Source of the DNA: DATJXG01 sp035500455
GTDB taxonomy: Bacteria; Acidobacteriota; Terriglobia; Terriglobales; Acidobacteriaceae
NCBI GenBank assembly: GCA_035500455.1
Contig: DATJXG010000002.1
Coordinates: forward strand, 1-7,274
Direction: 5' to 3'
Length of the DNA: 7,274 nt
The stretch's first letter is position 1. Every line of letters begins with the position of its first letter. This document shows positions 6,247 through 7,274 of this stretch, one piece after another. A program made the translations under genes and the position numbers. The notes under the pieces were generated by a model, which saw nothing but the letters and a program-made list of their open reading frames with translations, was not told the origin of the DNA and searched no databases.

Positions 6247-6305
6247 GTTCTTTGGTATCTTCGCTGAGGATTTTTAACCGCAAAGAACGCGAAGGCCGCA
6301 AAGAA
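6247..6305. repeat. Inverted intergenic repeat with ~9-base units, copy 3 (variant)
   Basis: The right side consists of three nonamers, CCGCAAAGA, ACGCGAAGG, CCGCAAAGA (6278-6304), so CCGCAAAGAA recurs at an 18-base step. GTTCTTTG (6247-6254) pairs perfectly with CAAAGAAC (6281-6288) around a 26-base AT-rich loop, with weaker pairing outside. AGGCCGCAAAG (6293-6303) also occurs in copy 1 (1555-1565). This copy is more diverged than the first two but has the same layout and also lies in a divergent gap. Confidence 0.55.
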
Positions 6306-6343
6306 ATACCCCCTCCCTGCAGACTTCCTGCTGCCTCCCTATT

Positions 6344-6365
6344 TTTTCATGAACTTTTAACAATC
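6344..6365 (+). promoter_or_regulatory. Weak Pho-box-like direct repeat upstream of pstS
   Basis: Two 11-base units, TTTTCATGAAC and TTTTAACAATC, agree at 7 of 11 positions. The 11-base step is that of PhoB sites, and TTTTCAT matches 5 of 7 bases of the enterobacterial CTGTCAT unit; the second half is poor. It ends 73 bases before the pstS ATG. The call rests mainly on pstS being a classic phosphate-starvation gene. Confidence 0.3.
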
Positions 6366-6438
6366 GCCGGGTTCCCGCGGGGCTAACTTGCGGAATCTCA
6401 CAATAGTTGTAGTGAAATCGGTCGAAAGGAGAACGAGT

Positions 6439-7274
6439 ATGCCGCGCAGTTTCAGAAAGACCTCCCTGTGGTTGGCTGTTTCGCTGCTGGGTCTGGCGGC
6501 TGCAATTGGATGTTCCAAGTCAAATCAAAACCCTGCCGCCGGCAACAGCAGCAGTGCGATTATCGGTGCGGGCAGCACCTTCATCTACCCGATCATGACG
6601 CGCTGGATTGCGGCCTTCCAGGGCACGCATCAGGGCGTGCAGATCAACTATCAATCCATTGGCAGCGGCGGCGGAATCCAGCAGCTCAAGCAGGGCCTGG
6701 TGGACTTTGGCGCCAGTGACGCTGCGCTGGACGATGCGAAGCTGAAGGAAATGCCGCCGCTCATTCAAATACCGGAGAGCGCAGGGCCGGTGTGCATCAC
6801 CTACAATCTGCCGGAGCTGAAGGAGCCGCTGAAGTTGAGCGCTGCTACGGTGGCGGGAATTTTTCTGGGCAAGATCAAGACCTGGCGCGATCCCGCGATC
6901 GTGAAAGATAACGAGGGCGTGCATATGCCGTCGTACAGCATCCTTGTGGCGCACCGCTCCGACGGCAGCGGCACGACCAACATTTTCACCACCTACCTGG
7001 CCAAGGTTGACGCTCAGTGGGAGAAAAACGTGGGCAAAGGGATTTCCGTGAGCTGGCCTACCGGACTGGGAGGCAAGGGCAGCGAGGGCGTCACCGGAGT
7101 GGTAAAGCAGACGCCGGGAGCCATCGGCTATGTCGAGTTGAATTACGCCAAAGAAAACAATCTGCCGGTGGCGCTGGTGCGTAACCAGGCCGGGAACTGG
7201 GAAGAGCCGAGCGCGGCGGGGGCAACCGCTTCCATCGCGGCTTATGCCGACGAGTTGGCGAAAGATGTGCGCAC
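6439..7274 (+). CDS. pstS: Phosphate ABC transporter substrate-binding lipoprotein PstS, 3' end missing
   Basis: The first 278 residues of the periplasmic phosphate-binding subunit of the high-affinity PstSCAB importer; the remainder runs off the right edge. The N-terminus has positive residues (RSFRK), a hydrophobic core (LWLAVSLLGLAAAIG) and C25 in a lipobox-like AIGC, so it is probably lipid-anchored; the -3 position is Ala rather than the preferred Leu. Phosphate-binding motifs are in the expected order: GAGSTFIYP at 43-51, SIGSGGGIQQL near 73-83, GASDAAL with D94, and RSDGSGTTNIF with R173 and D175. The later TPGAIGYVELNYA segment is also typical. A strong AGGAG (6427-6431) lies seven bases before the ATG. 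pstC, pstA and pstB would be expected downstream, outside the window. Phosphate control is likely from family knowledge, and the upstream sequence gives only weak support. Confidence 0.95.
   Translation, partial: MPRSFRKTSLWLAVSLLGLAAAIGCSKSNQNPAAGNSSSAIIGAGSTFIYPIMTRWIAAFQGTHQGVQINYQSIGSGGGIQQLKQGLVDFGASDAALDDAKLKEMPPLIQIPESAGPVCITYNLPELKEPLKLSAATVAGIFLGKIKTWRDPAIVKDNEGVHMPSYSILVAHRSDGSGTTNIFTTYLAKVDAQWEKNVGKGISVSWPTGLGGKGSEGVTGVVKQTPGAIGYVELNYAKENNLPVALVRNQAGNWEEPSAAGATASIAAYADELAKDVR

Overview
The window is a GC-rich bacterial chromosomal segment. It has Shine-Dalgarno-led ATG starts and housekeeping-type genes. The best guess at origin is Acidobacteriota, in or near the Terriglobia (Koribacter-like): a secreted M61 peptidase, a GTP-type PEP carboxykinase, a lone moxR, and short degenerate repeats in the gaps. 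That placement is inference from gene content and style; no marker gene is present to settle it.

There are six genes, and they alternate strictly in strand: (1) a secreted M61 metallopeptidase, minus strand, 3' end cut off by the left edge; (2) 3-hydroxybutyryl-CoA dehydrogenase (hbd-type), plus; (3) a MoxR-family AAA+ ATPase, minus; (4) GTP-dependent phosphoenolpyruvate carboxykinase (pckG), plus; (5) a 117-residue protein I do not recognise, minus; (6) the phosphate-binding lipoprotein PstS, plus, 3' end cut off by the right edge. No two neighbours share a strand, so none of the junctions seen here is an operon. The genes form three divergent pairs (1/2, 3/4, 5/6) separated by two convergent junctions (2/3, 4/5).

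The gaps are the most structured part. Each of the three divergent gaps carries an inverted repeat whose arms are built from GC-rich units of about nine bases (CGCCGAGGG / CGCAAAGGA-like). The first two are clearly related and share an identical 17-mer; the third is a more diverged variant. The hbd/moxR convergent gap instead holds an inverted repeat built from seven-base units (CTGANTG and its complement). The pckG/117-aa convergent gap holds a near-perfect 16-bp tandem duplication and two small GC hairpins. Possible regulatory sites include a 12-bp palindrome upstream of the peptidase, -10-like boxes very close to two minus-strand start codons, and a weak Pho-box-like direct repeat upstream of pstS.

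Functionally the genes are mostly unrelated: central carbon metabolism (Hbd, PckG), phosphate uptake (PstS), protein turnover (M61) and a chaperone-like ATPase (MoxR). I see no RNA genes, CRISPR, transposase, phage or defence genes, and no evidence of a new multi-gene system. What deserves a second look is the intergenic repeats, the short uncharacterised gene and the isolated moxR.
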